Below, one piece after another: positions 32,365 through 40,093 of a stretch of 64,000 bases of DNA. The stretch lies in NCBI RefSeq assembly GCF_026162645.1, contig NZ_JAOTBE010000008.1:1-64000 (forward strand), in the 5' to 3' direction. The notes beneath the pieces were generated by a model. That model was not told the DNA's origin and did not search any database. It worked only from the letters and a program-made list of their open reading frames with translations. The stretch comes from Paracoccus rhizosphaerae (GTDB lineage: Bacteria; Pseudomonadota; Alphaproteobacteria; Rhodobacterales; Rhodobacteraceae). Each line of letters begins with the position of its first letter. Position 1 is the stretch's first letter. The position numbers were made by a program, and so were the translations under genes.

Positions 32365-33595
32365 CGTTACGCATGATGAACCGAGATTTGGGCATGGGCG
32401 GCAGTTCTCCGGTTTCCAGATCCAGATCCTGATCCGGCACTTCGTAGTCGATGGCGTTCACGAAGAAACTGCAAAACGCCTTCATCTGGCTGATCGCGAT
32501 CCACTCGCCCGGACAACGGTGGTTCCTGTGGTGATCGCCACCGCCCTGCGGAATGAACTCGTAGGGAGTGACCTCCCGATCGTGAAACCGCTCGGGCCGG
32601 AACTCTTGCGGCGCGTCCCACGAACGAGCGTCGGTATTCGTGCCGTAGAGGTCGAGCAGAACCCTGTACCCTTTGGGAAAGCGATATCCGCGCCACTCGA
32701 AATCGCTCTTCACCCGTGCCGCAACCGCGGGAAAGAACGGATACAGACGGCGGACCTCTTGCACGAAAGGTTCGAGCTGTCCCTCGTCGTCCTTCAGCTT
32801 TTGCCGCCACTCGGGATGCCGATGTAAAGCATGCGCCGCCTGAACTATGAACACGGATACCGCGACGGTCGGGCGCAGGACATTCAACAGCTCTACGGCG
32901 GCCACCCTGGGGGTCAACAACTCCCCATCGAGATCGCGCCATGTCGCGATGATATGAAGGGCACTTTCCTGCGTCGGCTGAAGCTCACCATCGCGGACCT
33001 GTTGGATTAGCCGTGCTGCCCATTTTTCCAGGCGGTGGCGCGCCAGACGCGCGCGCCAGTGTTTGGGGCCAAGGGCCCCGGCGTCCTGAAAAAGCGCTGT
33101 AAGCTGCGCCGTTCGGGTCGCCACCTCAGCTTCATTAAGCGGCACCCCGGCCCAGGCGCAGGCAGCTCTTGTGAGCATTTCGCGCACTTCGTCATAGAGG
33201 ACGACCTCGTTCCTCGCCTCCCAGTCCGGCGCATAGTTGTCCAACATGTGAAGCGACGTGCCCTTAAGCGCGGCGATCCGCTCGGTCCCCATGAGTGACA
33301 TGAACATCTTCTTGCGGTGCTGGTGGGCAGCGCCGTCCAATCCCTGAACGCCGCCTTCTCCCAGCAGGGACTTCTGTATGCGGCCTGGCATCGAGCCTGC
33401 GCGGATCAGCCGGTCTTCCCGATAGAAGGCTTCTGCCGCCGCCGCGCCGGTCATGCAGATCGTCTCTTGAAGGAGGATGCGGGTTTCGAACAGGTCTGTG
33501 TCGAGTGCGCGGCAGGTCTCCGAAATGAACCCATATGGGTTGCGCAGCAGGGCAAGTGTGCTGTCAAAGCCTTTCGCAGATGGTATGCCGAACAT
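32348..33595 (-). CDS. Cytochrome P450, CYP152 fatty-acid peroxygenase type
   Basis: 415 residues. The haem-binding loop is QGGGDHHRNHRCPGE with the thiolate Cys at residue 361. The I-helix has ELLNVLRPTVAV, in which Arg-Pro replaces the acid-alcohol pair. This is the CYP152 signature for peroxide-driven hydroxylation or decarboxylation of fatty acids. It needs no redox partner, and none is nearby. It lies 4 bases downstream of lspA, on the same strand, so it may be co-transcribed with the CDF-lspA pair. Confidence 0.88.
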   Translation of the reverse strand: MFGIPSAKGFDSTLALLRNPYGFISETCRALDTDLFETRILLQETICMTGAAAAEAFYREDRLIRAGSMPGRIQKSLLGEGGVQGLDGAAHQHRKKMFMSLMGTERIAALKGTSLHMLDNYAPDWEARNEVVLYDEVREMLTRAACAWAGVPLNEAEVATRTAQLTALFQDAGALGPKHWRARLARHRLEKWAARLIQQVRDGELQPTQESALHIIATWRDLDGELLTPRVAAVELLNVLRPTVAVSVFIVQAAHALHRHPEWRQKLKDDEGQLEPFVQEVRRLYPFFPAVAARVKSDFEWRGYRFPKGYRVLLDLYGTNTDARSWDAPQEFRPERFHDREVTPYEFIPQGGGDHHRNHRCPGEWIAISQMKAFCSFFVNAIDYEVPDQDLDLETGELPPMPKSRFIMRNVRPRQ

Positions 33596-33598
33596 GGG

Positions 33599-34099
33599 TT
33601 ACACCCCCGTTGTGTTTTCCTTGCGTTGACCCTGACCAGGCTTGTCCGTCGCAGAGCGGAAGCTGTCCCAGAACAGCAGGGCCGCACCGCAGAAAATCGC
33701 CACATCCGCAAGATTGAAGGACGGCCAGTGGTATGTTCCGTAATGGAAATCCAGAAAATCCGGGACGGCCTGATAACGCAGCCGGTCGAGGACATTGCCG
33801 AGCGCGCCGCCGATGATCAGACCGAGAGCGGCAGCCGTCAGCCTGTCCGGCGCGCGCCACAACCAGATCAGCAGCCATGCCACGATCACGCCAGCAAGCG
33901 CGATGAGACCCCACCAAGGCACGATCCCGCCCAGCATACCGAAGCTGACTCCATCGTTCAGAACCCGCACGAGATTGAGAAAGGGTAGAACCTCGACGCC
34001 GCGCTCAAGCGCCGGTGTGTTCAGCGCAAGCGCCTTGGTACCCTGATCGAGGCCGAACGCCGCGATCGCGCAGAGCCCGCCCAGAACGCGGCTGTTCAT
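33599..34099 (-). CDS. lspA: Signal peptidase II
   Basis: 166 residues with four helices. The catalytic aspartates are in GALGNVLDRLRYQAV and FNLADVAIF. It cleaves prolipoprotein signal peptides. The start overlaps the CDF transporter stop by 4 bases. Accessory lspA copies beside metal transporters are known from cadmium/lead loci such as the pbr system. The C-terminal 20 residues are extra. Confidence 0.92.
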   Translation of the reverse strand: MNSRVLGGLCAIAAFGLDQGTKALALNTPALERGVEVLPFLNLVRVLNDGVSFGMLGGIVPWWGLIALAGVIVAWLLIWLWRAPDRLTAAALGLIIGGALGNVLDRLRYQAVPDFLDFHYGTYHWPSFNLADVAIFCGAALLFWDSFRSATDKPGQGQRKENTTGV

Positions 34100-34950
34100 G
34101 CCGCTGCCTTCAGATCGGCCCGCGCATCGCGGATGATTGCCCAAGACGAGTGCAGGAATAGCCCGGCGATACCGAAGGCAACGATAAGGTCGGGCCACGC
34201 GCTGCCCAGCCACGCCACGAGACCGGCGGCGATGACGACCGCCGCATTGCCGATAGCGTCGTTGCGCGAGAACAGCCAGACAGCCCGCATGTTCGCGTCG
34301 CCCTTGCGGAACGGCAGCAGCGGCAGAACGGAGACGACGTTCACGACAAGGGCGATCATACCGAGCAGGCCCATGAGACCTGCATCCGGCGTCGTCTGTT
34401 CGAAGACCCGGACGATGGTCGTGCCGAGGACGCCAAGACCGAGGAGCCCGAGGAAGATGCCCTGGATCAGAGCCGACCGTGCCCGCCAAGCGAGGCTCCA
34501 GCCGATGGCCAGCAGGCCGAGGAAGGTGATCGCGCCATCGCCGATGAAATCGAGCGCATCGGCCTTCACGGCCTGCGATCCGGAAATGAAACCGCCGATC
34601 ATTTCGAGGACCCCGTATCCCACGTTCAGGATCACGACGATCCAGAGGGCACGGCGGTAGGCCGGGTCCTGATGGGCAGGATTCGGCGGAATGTCTTCAT
34701 CGCCCTCGATCCGGTCGAAGCCATAGCCGGTCACCGCGACTGCCTTTTCGATGTCCGGCAGGCGCACTTCGGGTGCAGTCAGTGTCATGATGTGCGTCGC
34801 GGCCGACACTTTCACATCGCCGGGCGCGACCCCGGCTGCCTGTGCCGCCCGCTCGATCTGCGCGGCATCCTTGGCGCAATCCATACCGGAAACCCGGTAA
34901 CGGACGGGCGGGACATCTGCCGTCGATCCGGCATTTTCGGTGTTGGCCAT
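34096..34950 (-). CDS. HMA-domain cation diffusion facilitator
   Basis: 284 residues. An N-terminal HMA-like domain with VSGMDCAKDAAQIERA (single Cys rather than CxxC) precedes a six-helix CDF core: ADALDFIGDGAITFLGLL is the metal-binding helix II region and FSRNDAIGNAAVVIAAG helix V. It would export a divalent metal such as Cd, Zn or Pb. Start ATG 34950; a longer frame would cross the operator. It is divergent from the ArsR gene, with overlapping lspA downstream. Confidence 0.85.
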   Translation of the reverse strand: MANTENAGSTADVPPVRYRVSGMDCAKDAAQIERAAQAAGVAPGDVKVSAATHIMTLTAPEVRLPDIEKAVAVTGYGFDRIEGDEDIPPNPAHQDPAYRRALWIVVILNVGYGVLEMIGGFISGSQAVKADALDFIGDGAITFLGLLAIGWSLAWRARSALIQGIFLGLLGLGVLGTTIVRVFEQTTPDAGLMGLLGMIALVVNVVSVLPLLPFRKGDANMRAVWLFSRNDAIGNAAVVIAAGLVAWLGSAWPDLIVAFGIAGLFLHSSWAIIRDARADLKAAA

Positions 34951-34988
34951 GGTCGCGCTATTCCTGCTAGGATGAATCGAAGAACAAC

Positions 34989-35010
34989 ATATCAGCGAGG
35001 AGTGATATGG
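34989..35010. promoter_or_regulatory. ArsR operator between CDF transporter and arsR
   Basis: CATATCA (34989-34995) and TGATATG (35004-35010) form a perfect 7-bp inverted repeat with an 8-bp spacer. The right arm overlaps the arsR start codon. This is the usual size and position for an ArsR/SmtB operator that would repress both the transporter operon and the regulator. Confidence 0.65.
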
Positions 35011-35351
35011 CGCAATTGGTCGATGACCGCAAGAGCGCAACCATCGAGCGACGGGCGAAGCTGTTCCGCGGCTTCGCGGACCCGAGCCGCCTGGCCATCC
35101 TCGGTGCACTTTGCAACGAGCCATTGGCCGTTCACGAGCTCGTCGAGCGGACGGAACTATCGCAACCCAACGTCTCCAACCATCTGAGGTGCCTGCTGGA
35201 GTGCGGGCTTGTCGCCAGCGATCGCGATGGGCGTTTCATCCGCTACCGTATCAGCAGCCCGCGCATCACGGTTCTTCTGAGCGATGTGGACGCACTTCTC
35301 GACGTGGTCGCAGTGGGTGTTGAGGCGTGTGACAATTATCGTGAGGCGTAA
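35007..35351 (+). CDS. ArsR/SmtB metal-responsive repressor (CmtR/CadC-like)
   Basis: 114 residues. The winged HTH is visible as PLAVHELVERTELSQPNVSNHLRCLLECGLV, with two Cys in the recognition helix region (HLRCLLEC), as in CmtR, and another in LCNEP. It likely senses Cd(II) or Pb(II) and derepresses the divergent CDF-lspA operon. Metal identity is inference. Its stop is immediately followed by the truncated YedE frame. Confidence 0.88.
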   Translation: MAQLVDDRKSATIERRAKLFRGFADPSRLAILGALCNEPLAVHELVERTELSQPNVSNHLRCLLECGLVASDRDGRFIRYRISSPRITVLLSDVDALLDVVAVGVEACDNYREA

Positions 35352-35583
35352 AAGGTCGCAGTTTGATCTGCCGGACAGCACCGCCATAGACGCGCCGCTT
35401 CTGACCGGCGCGGCCATCTTCGGCATGGGCTGGGGCCTAGGCGGCTTCTGTCCGGGACCCGCTTGGACATCGCTGTTGATTGGATCGTCAGGCATCCTCA
35501 TTTTCCTGCCCGCCATGCTGGTCGGGATCGTCCTCGCCGGTTTCGCCAAATCATCTTCCTCATTCGCAAGCAAAGGAGCGTAA
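35341..35583 (+). pseudogene. Truncated YedE-type (DUF6691) sulfur transporter
   Basis: The frame encodes only the C-terminal half of a YeeE/YedE-type protein: SQFDLPDSTAIDAPLLTGAAIF, then GWGLGGFCPGPAWTSLL and FLPAMLVGIVLAGF. It is clearly homologous to the intact 146-residue protein at 61191-61631, whose first ~65 residues are missing here. The junction coincides with the arsR 3' end (about 35340), as expected from a deletion or recombination. It is followed directly by the MBL and rhodanese genes, as in the intact operon. Confidence 0.8.
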
Positions 35584-35585
35584 AT

Positions 35586-36497
35586 GTGGCCGAACTGAAC
35601 GAGCCCATCGTCCGCCAATCCGCATCGACTGGGCCGAACAGCCCCGATGTCTGGGGCATCTACGAGCCCGACACCGGGTCGATCCAATATATCTGCGCCG
35701 ATCCCGCGACGAAGAAGGCCGCACTGATCGACGTGGTGCTGAACTTCGATCCGGCGCGTTTCGCGACCGATACGCGCAGCATGGAGCAGGTGCTGGGCCT
35801 TGTGGAGAAGCACGGCCTGACGGTGGAATGGGTACTCGATACGCATCCCCACGCCGATCATATGATGGCGTCGTCGCACCTCAAGAAACGGACCGGTGCT
35901 GCAAACGCCATCGGTGAAAAGGTCCGCGACATCGCCGAACTCTGGCGCGACTACTACAACACGCCGGACGCCTTCGACCCCCACCGCGACTTCGACCGCC
36001 TGTTCGCGGACGGGGATACCTTCCGCATCGGCGATCTGGACGTTCGGGTGATGCTGTCCCCGGGGCATACGCTTGGGTCGATCACCTATGTCTGCGGCGA
36101 TGCGGCCTTCGTGCACGACACGCTGATGCAGCCCGACAGCGGCACGTCCCGTGCCGATTTTCCCGGTGGCACCACCGAGGATTTGTGGAACTCGATCCAG
36201 GTGATCCTGTCTCTGCCCAAGGATACGCGGCTTTTCGTCGGTCATGACTATGGGTCCGAGGATCGCGACAGGCCGGAATGGGAAGCCTCAGTTGCCACCC
36301 ACAAAGCCAAGAATGTCCATGTCAAGGACGGCACCGACAAGGCCGACTACATCCAGACCCGCGAGGATCGGGATGCCACACTGGACCTGCCGGACCGGAT
36401 GCTCGCAGCACTTCAGGTCAACCTGCGTGCGGGGCAATTGCCCGAAGCCGAAAGCAACGGTGCGCACTACCTGAAAATGCCCGTCAACAAGTTCTGA
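35586..36497 (+). CDS. MBL-fold hydrolase, persulfide-dioxygenase-like (Blh/ETHE1 group)
   Basis: 303 residues, starting at a GTG after an AAAGGAGC ribosome site. The metal motif THPHADHMMAS is followed by SPGHTLGSITYVCGD and VGHDYGSEDRD, the iron or zinc ligands of the ETHE1/Blh branch. The enzyme oxidises glutathione persulfide to sulfite or acts in BigR-controlled sulfide detoxification. It is closely similar throughout to the protein at 61628-62545, so the two clusters are paralogous. An upstream 'longer frame' belongs to the YedE remnant. Confidence 0.9.
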   Translation: MAELNEPIVRQSASTGPNSPDVWGIYEPDTGSIQYICADPATKKAALIDVVLNFDPARFATDTRSMEQVLGLVEKHGLTVEWVLDTHPHADHMMASSHLKKRTGAANAIGEKVRDIAELWRDYYNTPDAFDPHRDFDRLFADGDTFRIGDLDVRVMLSPGHTLGSITYVCGDAAFVHDTLMQPDSGTSRADFPGGTTEDLWNSIQVILSLPKDTRLFVGHDYGSEDRDRPEWEASVATHKAKNVHVKDGTDKADYIQTREDRDATLDLPDRMLAALQVNLRAGQLPEAESNGAHYLKMPVNKF

Positions 36498-36511
36498 AAG
36501 GAGAAAGGATC

Positions 36512-36898
36512 GTGAACAAGTCCATGAAAGACCTCGTCGCGGACGCAAGATCGCGCGTCGATGGAATCGCTCCCGCTGACGCGCACAGAGCGATGGCGCA
36601 GGGAGATGTCATCCTCGACGTGCGTGAAACGGCAGAGCTGAAGAGCGACGGCGCAATCGAAGGCGCGATCCACATCCCGCGCGGGTTGGTCGAAGCACAG
36701 GCCGATCCCGAGACCGGCAAGGCGAACGAGGCTTTGGCCGCGAAACGCGATGGCACGGGCCGTGTTCACGTTCTCTGTGCGTCCGGCGCACGCGCGGCCC
36801 TTGCCGCCGACAGCCTGCGCCAGATGGGCTATGACACCGCTGTAATCGAAGGGGGTCTGGCGGGCTGGAAAGACGCGGGTCTCCCGCTTCGGGCCTAA
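36512..36898 (+). CDS. Rhodanese-domain sulfurtransferase
   Basis: 128 residues from a GTG with an AAAGGAG ribosome site. The single rhodanese domain has VILDVRETAEL and the active loop LCASGARAAL with the catalytic Cys near residue 90. It follows the MBL hydrolase by 14 bases; pairing of persulfide dioxygenase with rhodanese is typical of sulfide oxidation operons. Its paralogue lies at 62557-62940. Confidence 0.92.
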   Translation: MNKSMKDLVADARSRVDGIAPADAHRAMAQGDVILDVRETAELKSDGAIEGAIHIPRGLVEAQADPETGKANEALAAKRDGTGRVHVLCASGARAALAADSLRQMGYDTAVIEGGLAGWKDAGLPLRA

Positions 36899-36976
36899 CA
36901 CCGGTGCGAGCGCTATCGCGATATTTGCTCGGCCTCGGTTGGGACGATGCAACCCTTCCAATGACGGAGTATCACT

Positions 36977-38503
36977 GTGAGACGCCGAAAGTTCCTTAGC
37001 CTAGCCGCAGCCTCCCTCGCAACCCCAGCACTTAATATCAGCCGGGCATGGGCCGCCGAACCCGGCGCGCCTTTGCCGATACCGGAGGTTATGGAGATCG
37101 GCCCCGGCGCAGGCAACACACTCGATGCGATACGCGGAACACGCGAGTTCACCGGAGGCGCGACGTCGGAGACCTGGGGCTACTCCCAGGATTACCTCGG
37201 ACCGCTGCTGCGGTTCCGGCGCGGGCGCACCGCAAACATAAGTGTCATGAACCGTCTCGATGAACCGATCACTGCTCACTGGCACGGCATGCACGTGCCG
37301 GGCTATCTCGACGGTGGGCCGCAACTTGCTTTCGGCCCGGGCGAGACCTGGGCGCCGGAATTACCGGTCGATCACCCGGCGGCAACGCTGTTTTATCACA
37401 GCCATGTTCACGGGCGAACAGGCCCGCAGGTATATCGCGGGTTGGCGGGCATGATTGTCATCGACGACCCCGAGATCGACGATCCACTGCCGCACGACTA
37501 TGGCGTGAACGATTTTCCACTCATCGTGCAGGATCGACGCTTCGATCGGTCAGGCCGCATGACCTATAGTCTTGGCATGATGGATCGGATGCATGGGTTC
37601 CAGGGGGACCAGATCCTCGTCAACGGTGTGATCCGTCCCAAGCTTACAGTTCCGGCGGGTCTGGTACGCCTGCGTATCCTGAACGCGTCGAATGCGCGCG
37701 CGTATGATTTCCGTTTCACCGACGGCAGGCAATTCCACCAGGTCGCGAGTGACGGCGGCCTTCTGGCCCGCCCTCTTGCCATGGCCAGCCTGCAACTCGA
37801 CGGTGCCGAACGGGCCGAGATCGTGGTCGAATTCTCGGACCGGTCACCTGTTTCTCTTGTCTCGCGCGACATCGGGATGAATGGCGTGATGAACGGGGGC
37901 ATGATGGGTGACAGGGGCGGCTCCATGATGATGGGCGATAGAGGCATGATGGGCGACCGCGGCATGATGGGGATGGATGGAAACAGTGGTGCGCCGCTCG
38001 AGATCATGTCGTTTGATGTAGGCGAAGCTGCGCCCGCCGGCCCCACCCGCCTGCCCACCTCGCTGCCTTCGGATGCGCCCGCACTCGGCGATCCGGTCCG
38101 CAGGCGCAATTTCACCCTCAACATGCACACCGGGGGCATGATGCGCGGCGGCATGATGGGTGGCGGCGGCCAGACGATGGGGATCAACGGTGCACCTTAC
38201 GTCATGGATCGCATTGATGAGACCGTCCGCGCAGGCGAAACCGAGCTTTGGCGCATTAATGCCGACATGATGATGCGGCACACCTTCCACGTTCACGGGA
38301 CTTCCTTTCGGGTCGTGAGTCAGAACGGGCGGCCGGTCGACTCGGCGCAGATCGGTTGGAAAGATGTTGTCCGTGTGCAGGGTCCGACCGAAATCTTGCT
38401 GAGGTTCGACAAGCTGGCTTCGGAAGAGACACCATTCATGTATCACTGCCACATCCTCGAACACGAGGATGCGGGCATGATGGGGCAGTTTACGGTCACA
38501 TAA
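36977..38503 (+). CDS. Multicopper oxidase (CueO-like), Met-rich insert
   Basis: 508 residues beginning at a GTG. A Tat signal (RRRKFLSLAAASLATPAL) leads into a three-domain oxidase. Copper motifs are AHWHGMHVPG, FYHSHVHGRT, HTFHVHGTSF and the C-terminal YHCHILEHEDAGMM. Between about residues 303 and 335 is a Met/Gly/Asp-rich insert with repeated GDRGMM, and another at HTGGMMRGGMMGGG. Such inserts bind Cu(I) in CueO. It probably oxidises Cu(I). No regulator is adjacent. The start could also be further downstream, but the Tat motif supports 36977. Confidence 0.9.
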   Translation: MRRRKFLSLAAASLATPALNISRAWAAEPGAPLPIPEVMEIGPGAGNTLDAIRGTREFTGGATSETWGYSQDYLGPLLRFRRGRTANISVMNRLDEPITAHWHGMHVPGYLDGGPQLAFGPGETWAPELPVDHPAATLFYHSHVHGRTGPQVYRGLAGMIVIDDPEIDDPLPHDYGVNDFPLIVQDRRFDRSGRMTYSLGMMDRMHGFQGDQILVNGVIRPKLTVPAGLVRLRILNASNARAYDFRFTDGRQFHQVASDGGLLARPLAMASLQLDGAERAEIVVEFSDRSPVSLVSRDIGMNGVMNGGMMGDRGGSMMMGDRGMMGDRGMMGMDGNSGAPLEIMSFDVGEAAPAGPTRLPTSLPSDAPALGDPVRRRNFTLNMHTGGMMRGGMMGGGGQTMGINGAPYVMDRIDETVRAGETELWRINADMMMRHTFHVHGTSFRVVSQNGRPVDSAQIGWKDVVRVQGPTEILLRFDKLASEETPFMYHCHILEHEDAGMMGQFTVT

Positions 38504-38785
38504 CAGGACCCCACCCGCTCGACACCGGGCGTCGTCAAGAGCTTACGTCTTCTTGCGGCGTTCTATCAGGTGCCGGTGTCGCCTTGTTGAAACGCATTAC
38601 GGAGTATGTCTAGACCCGAACGGAGAACACCTCGCTAAGCTGCGGGTCCGCCGAAGCGGCCGTTCAGTCGCTCGGCAGCATTCGTCAAAAAGGGCTCTTT
38701 GCGTCGCGTGACAGGCGCGTCCAGCTCGCCGCCATGCGAGGCCCGCCTGTAGAGCGGCGGCAGGCTGGAAAGCTTCACCCTCAAG
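38504..38785. other. Spacer at right edge of cargo island
   Basis: No complete gene. A minus-strand frame ending near 38635 carries RRASHGGELDAPVTRRKEPF and could be a gene remnant, but I recognise nothing in it. The sequence stops at the point where leader-repeat homology (copy C) begins. Confidence 0.4.
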
Positions 38786-39183
38786 AAGAAGACACGGGAG
38801 AGGCCCGCGCGCGGCGCGAGCCGAGATGATCCATTTGCCGTTCCGGGGGATCGACGGGCTATCGCCCGCTCACCCCCGTCCGCAGCCTTTTTGTTTTCCT
38901 GTCCGCCACGCATCCCCGCCCGAGCCGGTCAAGGGGCAAGCGCCGCCCGTTGGGCGTCGTCGTCCAGGCGGGCCGTGTCCTCGCCCGTTGCCGGGCTGCG
39001 GGCCGCACCACCCCGCCTTCCCGACCCCGTGACAGTCTCGGCCGGGGCCACGGGCAGGGCTGCGCCCTCCCCGCTCTGCTTTCCGAAAGGCATGGGCCTT
39101 TCGAGACAGCAGATCAGGAAGGCTCGCCCATCGGCGGAACGGGCAGAAGACCCGGCCGCCCCGTCGCCAAAGGAGAGCCACAC
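38786..39183 (+). repeat. Plasmid leader repeat, copy C (last ~398 bp)
   Basis: This equals the last part of copy A (23529-23926), with a few substitutions, up to the shared ribosome site AAAGGAGAG and start codon. The first half of the repeat is missing here but present as copy B at 28643-28829. Together they lack about 180 bp of the full repeat. The segment feeds the operon at 39184-41698. Confidence 0.88.
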
Positions 39184-39441
39184 ATGGCGCTTTTCGAGAT
39201 TGTCACCATGACCGACGACAGCGGCATGAGCCGCGTCGTGACCGATGACCTTGCCGCATGGGTCGAGAACATGGGGACCGAGATCACCGGGACCGAGACC
39301 CGCACCCGCCTGCGGCCCGAATTGCAGGGCCAGCCCAAGATCGCGGGCTTTGTCGGTCCCTGCTGGGGCGGCCTGTCGCAGACCGGCGAACCCATCATCC
39401 GCTACGAAGATCGCGGCACCTATGCCGCCTTGAGCCAGTAA
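39184..39441 (+). CDS. Hypothetical protein (85 aa)
   Basis: 85 residues starting at the ATG that ends repeat copy C. It includes VTMTDDSGMSRVVTDDL, a Thr/Glu-rich stretch and GFVGPCWGGLSQ, with a single Cys. No family recognised. It heads the operon that ends with a DNA methyltransferase-like gene. Confidence 0.65.
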   Translation: MALFEIVTMTDDSGMSRVVTDDLAAWVENMGTEITGTETRTRLRPELQGQPKIAGFVGPCWGGLSQTGEPIIRYEDRGTYAALSQ

Positions 39442-39451
39442 GGAGGCGGCG

Positions 39452-39925
39452 ATGACCTATTTTTCCGTGGTCCAGATCGACATGCACCCGGCGCCCTATG
39501 TCGCCGCGACCGGCAGCGCCCGCAGCGCACAGATCCTGGCCCGCCTTGTGGCCGAGCGTTGCCCTGGCAACGTGTTCGGCATCCGCGACAGCGCCGACTT
39601 CAAGGGTCTGAGGAGCAACGGCTTCATCCGCGATTGCGCCCGATCCTTCGAGGTTCAGACCCTGGCCGCGCAGGAGTTGATGGCCGAAGCCGACGACAAC
39701 CCCGACCAGCTTCTCAAGTGGCACGTCTATTTCTATGACACTGGTGCGGGCGAAAGCCGCTTCACCGTCAACGCCTATCTCGATCATGACAGGCGCGTCC
39801 GCGTCAAATGCGAGACCGACCCGACCCTCGTTGGCCGCGACGTGATCTATGGCGACGCGCCCACCCTTGAGACGCTTTATCTCATGCTCGATGCCTTCGC
39901 CGCCCGGCAGGAGGCGACCGCATGA
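39452..39925 (+). CDS. Hypothetical protein (157 aa)
   Basis: 157 residues. RSAQILARLVAERCPGNV and LKWHVYFYDTGAGESRFTVNAYLDH suggest a mixed alpha/beta fold. No family recognised. It follows the 85-residue gene by 10 bases and overlaps the next gene by 4 (ATGA), so it is part of the same transcript. Confidence 0.65.
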   Translation: MTYFSVVQIDMHPAPYVAATGSARSAQILARLVAERCPGNVFGIRDSADFKGLRSNGFIRDCARSFEVQTLAAQELMAEADDNPDQLLKWHVYFYDTGAGESRFTVNAYLDHDRRVRVKCETDPTLVGRDVIYGDAPTLETLYLMLDAFAARQEATA

Positions 39926-40086
39926 CATGGCGGATCATCGAGACAAGGGCGCATCCCTGCGCCCTTCCCCGCGCCCATGACACCGAAGCCCTGGCTTGGC
40001 GCTTCGCGCACCGCCACGGCCATGAGGTTTGGGAAGTAACCGACAACGGCCGGACCGCCTTCGAGCGTTTCCTTGGTCAAGGATGA
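39922..40086 (+). CDS. Very small hypothetical protein (54 aa)
   Basis: 54 residues beginning MTWRIIETRAHPCALPRAH and ending TAFERFLGQG. Its ATG overlaps the stop of the 157-residue gene (ATGA), and the next gene starts 7 bases after its own stop. Tight coupling on both sides supports a real gene despite its size. No family recognised; it is His-rich. Confidence 0.6.
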   Translation: MTWRIIETRAHPCALPRAHDTEALAWRFAHRHGHEVWEVTDNGRTAFERFLGQG

Positions 40087-40093
40087 CGACGAC

